Positions 5,568 to 6,577 of a DNA stretch of 6,577 nucleotides are shown in pieces. Positions within the stretch are counted from its first letter, which is position 1. Each line of letters begins with the position of its first letter. The translations under genes and the position numbers were made by a program. Where the stretch lies: assembly GCA_002299195.1 (NCBI GenBank), contig DBOA01000207.1, forward strand, positions 1-6,577. Reading direction: 5' to 3'. Origin of the DNA: Sphingomonadales bacterium UBA658. Its GTDB lineage: Bacteria > Pseudomonadota > Alphaproteobacteria > Sphingomonadales > Sphingomonadaceae. The notes under the pieces are model-generated. The model was not told the origin of the DNA. It was given only the letters and a program-made list of their open reading frames with translations, and made no database searches.

Positions 5568-5959
5568 CGCGCTGCCGTCTCGCGGATAAGCGAGATCATA
5601 TTGGGAATGCCCTGTGTCCGGTTCGAACTTAACTGATTTTTGAGGTCGAACGGCGCAAGGGCGTTCTCGATATCGGTCTTCAGAATATCGGCCGCGTTTT
5701 TGTGCTCAACCGTTTTCAGGACCAGCGCGATGATGCCTTTGGTGATCGCGGCGTTGCTGTCGGCCAGAAATGTGAGTTCTTTATCTGCGGTCACGGGATA
5801 GACCCATACGCTTGCGGAACATCCCCGAACCAGCGTCGCATCGGTTTTCAGCGCGGCGGGCATCTCGGGCAATTCGCGACCAAGGTCGATCAGCAACCGA
5901 TAGCGGTCATCGGCCTCAAGAAATTCATATTCTTCGGTAATGTCGGCAAATGTTGTCAT
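5555..5959 (-). CDS. sufE: SufE-family sulfur acceptor for Fe-S cluster assembly
   Basis: A 134-residue cytosolic SufE-type protein. SufE accepts persulfide sulfur from the cysteine desulfurase SufS and passes it to the SufBCD scaffold. The family pattern is clear: an N-terminal EYEFLEADDRYRLLIDLGRELPEMP helix pair, then LVRGCSASVWVYP, where Cys47 corresponds to the sulfur-accepting cysteine of E. coli SufE (Cys51). FLADSNAAITKGIIALVL is the usual core, and the C-terminus has LSSNRTQGIPNMISLIRETA. Length is normal for the family. The gene is not next to sufS or sufBCD here; it is the last gene of a minus-strand run after two PspB-like genes, 24 bases behind the nearer one. Its ribosome-binding site is weak. 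Its 3' end overlaps the PepSY gene by 13 bases. CsdE is the main alternative name. Confidence 0.92.
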   Translation of the reverse strand: MTTFADITEEYEFLEADDRYRLLIDLGRELPEMPAALKTDATLVRGCSASVWVYPVTADKELTFLADSNAAITKGIIALVLKTVEHKNAADILKTDIENALAPFDLKNQLSSNRTQGIPNMISLIRETAARYAG

Positions 5960-5983
5960 GCACTGCGCATATGGCCGCGTTGC

Positions 5984-6226
5984 TTAGATATCAATCCCTG
6001 CCGCTATGGCCTCAAGCCTTTTTACGCGCTCTTTCAAATCGGCGACTTCAATACGCGATGTTGCCGACGGCACGGGTGCATCATTGCCGTGGCGCATGGT
6101 TTCAAGCTCGGCATGCTTAAGCGCGATCCAGTCGCGCCAGCCGCGCAGGCTTAATGACGACACGATGCCGACACATAGCACCGCAAAGGCGCCGATGATG
6201 ATGTAGAAGTTGGGATCCTGTTGCAT
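5984..6226 (-). CDS. PspB-like small membrane protein with C-terminal coiled coil
   Basis: An 80-residue protein with one N-terminal membrane helix (about residues 7-27, FYIIIGAFAVLCVGIVSSLSL), a basic WRDWIALKH stretch and a C-terminal amphipathic helix DLKERVKRLEAIA. This plan and the L-KER-x-x-LE-IA motif resemble PspB, the inner-membrane partner of PspC in the phage-shock envelope-stress response, whose E. coli version has RMRERIQALESIL. The start at 6226 has an AAGGAAGGA ribosome-binding site on the minus strand (about 6230-6238). The 3' end lies 24 bases before sufE and the 5' end 26 bases after the next paralogue, suggesting one transcript. Its cytosolic part is shorter than that of the upstream paralogue. 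PspB-like is an inference from architecture and one motif. Confidence 0.7.
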   Translation of the reverse strand: MQQDPNFYIIIGAFAVLCVGIVSSLSLRGWRDWIALKHAELETMRHGNDAPVPSATSRIEVADLKERVKRLEAIAAGIDI

Positions 6227-6252
6227 GGTCCTTCCTTTCCGCCCGCGCGCCG

Positions 6253-6525
6253 TTACCGGCTGCGCAGTTCCTCAATCTGACGGTTGATGTCACTCGCGCT
6301 ATTGTTGTCCATCGCGATGCGCTCCAAAACCTGAATGCGTTCCTTCAAGGCACAAATTTCGTCCTGCATCTGCTGCGTATCCGCATTGTTCAAAAGACGG
6401 TGGGTTTTCGTGCCCATGAAATTTTCGTCTTCCACGATCCCTTGCTTTGCCTTTTGCTTCGTCTGGATAACCCTGCCGATCGTGATGATGGCAATGATTG
6501 CGACGACCATTTGAAACGGATCCAT
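6253..6525 (-). CDS. PspB-like small membrane protein with C-terminal coiled coil (upstream paralogue)
   Basis: A 90-residue protein with an N-terminal hydrophobic helix (about residues 4-20, FQMVVAIIAIITIGRVI), a charged linker (TKQKAKQGIVEDENF), then a long predicted coiled coil from about 49 to 90. That coil holds LKERIQVLERIA and ends INRQIEELRSR. The first motif nearly matches RERIQALES of E. coli PspB and LKERVKRLEAIA of the next gene. A location in the inner membrane with the coil in the cytoplasm is inferred. The start at 6525 is backed by a GGAGG site on the minus strand (about 6532-6536). The gene begins 16 bases after the stop of a cut gene whose last residues also form a short acidic/basic helix ending EKLR, so a third related gene probably precedes it. 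Confidence 0.72.
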   Translation of the reverse strand: MDPFQMVVAIIAIITIGRVIQTKQKAKQGIVEDENFMGTKTHRLLNNADTQQMQDEICALKERIQVLERIAMDNNSASDINRQIEELRSR

Positions 6526-6541
6526 GTTTTGCCTCCAATTC

Positions 6542-6577
6542 TTACCTTAGTTTTTCGATTTCTTCCGACAGCCGTCC
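6542..6577 (-). CDS. C-terminal end of a gene cut by the right window edge, possibly pspB-like
   Basis: Reading leftwards from the window edge, one frame gives GRLSEEIEKLR followed by TAA (TTA at 6542-6544 on the plus strand). The next minus-strand gene starts 16 bases further with its GGAGG site in the gap, as expected in an operon. The ending resembles INRQIEELRSR of that neighbour and the usual IEALR-type ends of alphaproteobacterial PspB proteins, as I remember them. Only 11 residues are visible, so both the reading frame and the family are tentative. Confidence 0.5.
   Translation of the reverse strand, partial: GRLSEEIEKLR

Overview
The window looks like chromosomal DNA of an alphaproteobacterium, most likely of the order Sphingomonadales (Sphingopyxis/Sphingorhabdus-like). 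This rests on the style of the J-domain, Yip1, DUF4345 and DUF2946 proteins, on moderately GC-rich coding sequence with AT-richer gaps, and on tandem PspB-like genes. It is an inference from remembered families, not a database result. Coding density is high and no gap exceeds about 100 bases. I see no mobile element, CRISPR array or tRNA.

Layout. Bases 1 to about 70 (+) hold the 3' end of the RNase P RNA gene (rnpB), whose last bases run into the stop codon of a convergent DUF4345-type membrane protein (57-446, -). A 92-base divergent gap (447-538) carries overlapping inverted repeats. The + strand then runs: a Yip1-family membrane protein gene whose natural start (539) is followed by an in-frame TAA at codon 13, leaving an open frame from 647; a J-domain protein with an N-terminal Cys/His motif (1226-1759); a small DUF2946-type exported or anchored protein (about 1778-2191); a TonB-dependent outer-membrane receptor (2243-4216); and a PepSY-TM inner-membrane protein (4227-5567). 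On the - strand, entering from the right edge, are the last 12 codons of a gene cut by the window, two small PspB-like membrane/coiled-coil proteins (6253-6525 and 5984-6226) and a SufE-type sulfur acceptor (5555-5959). The SufE gene converges on the PepSY gene with a 13-base overlap.

How the genes work together. DUF2946, receptor and PepSY-TM form a compact metal-acquisition module: TonB-energised import across the outer membrane, then probably haem-linked reduction or release at the inner membrane, with a small periplasm-facing accessory protein. Four histidines at membrane boundaries fit a siderophore-reductase-like PepSY protein. A His/Met-rich loop in the same protein and the DUF2946 partner leave copper open as the substrate. 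The right-hand cluster looks like part of a phage-shock (Psp) envelope-stress locus with sufE at its end.

The most notable points are the nonsense codon in the Yip1 gene, the rnpB/DUF4345 tail overlap, the overlapping palindromes at 461-488, the metal module, and the repeated small PspB-like genes.
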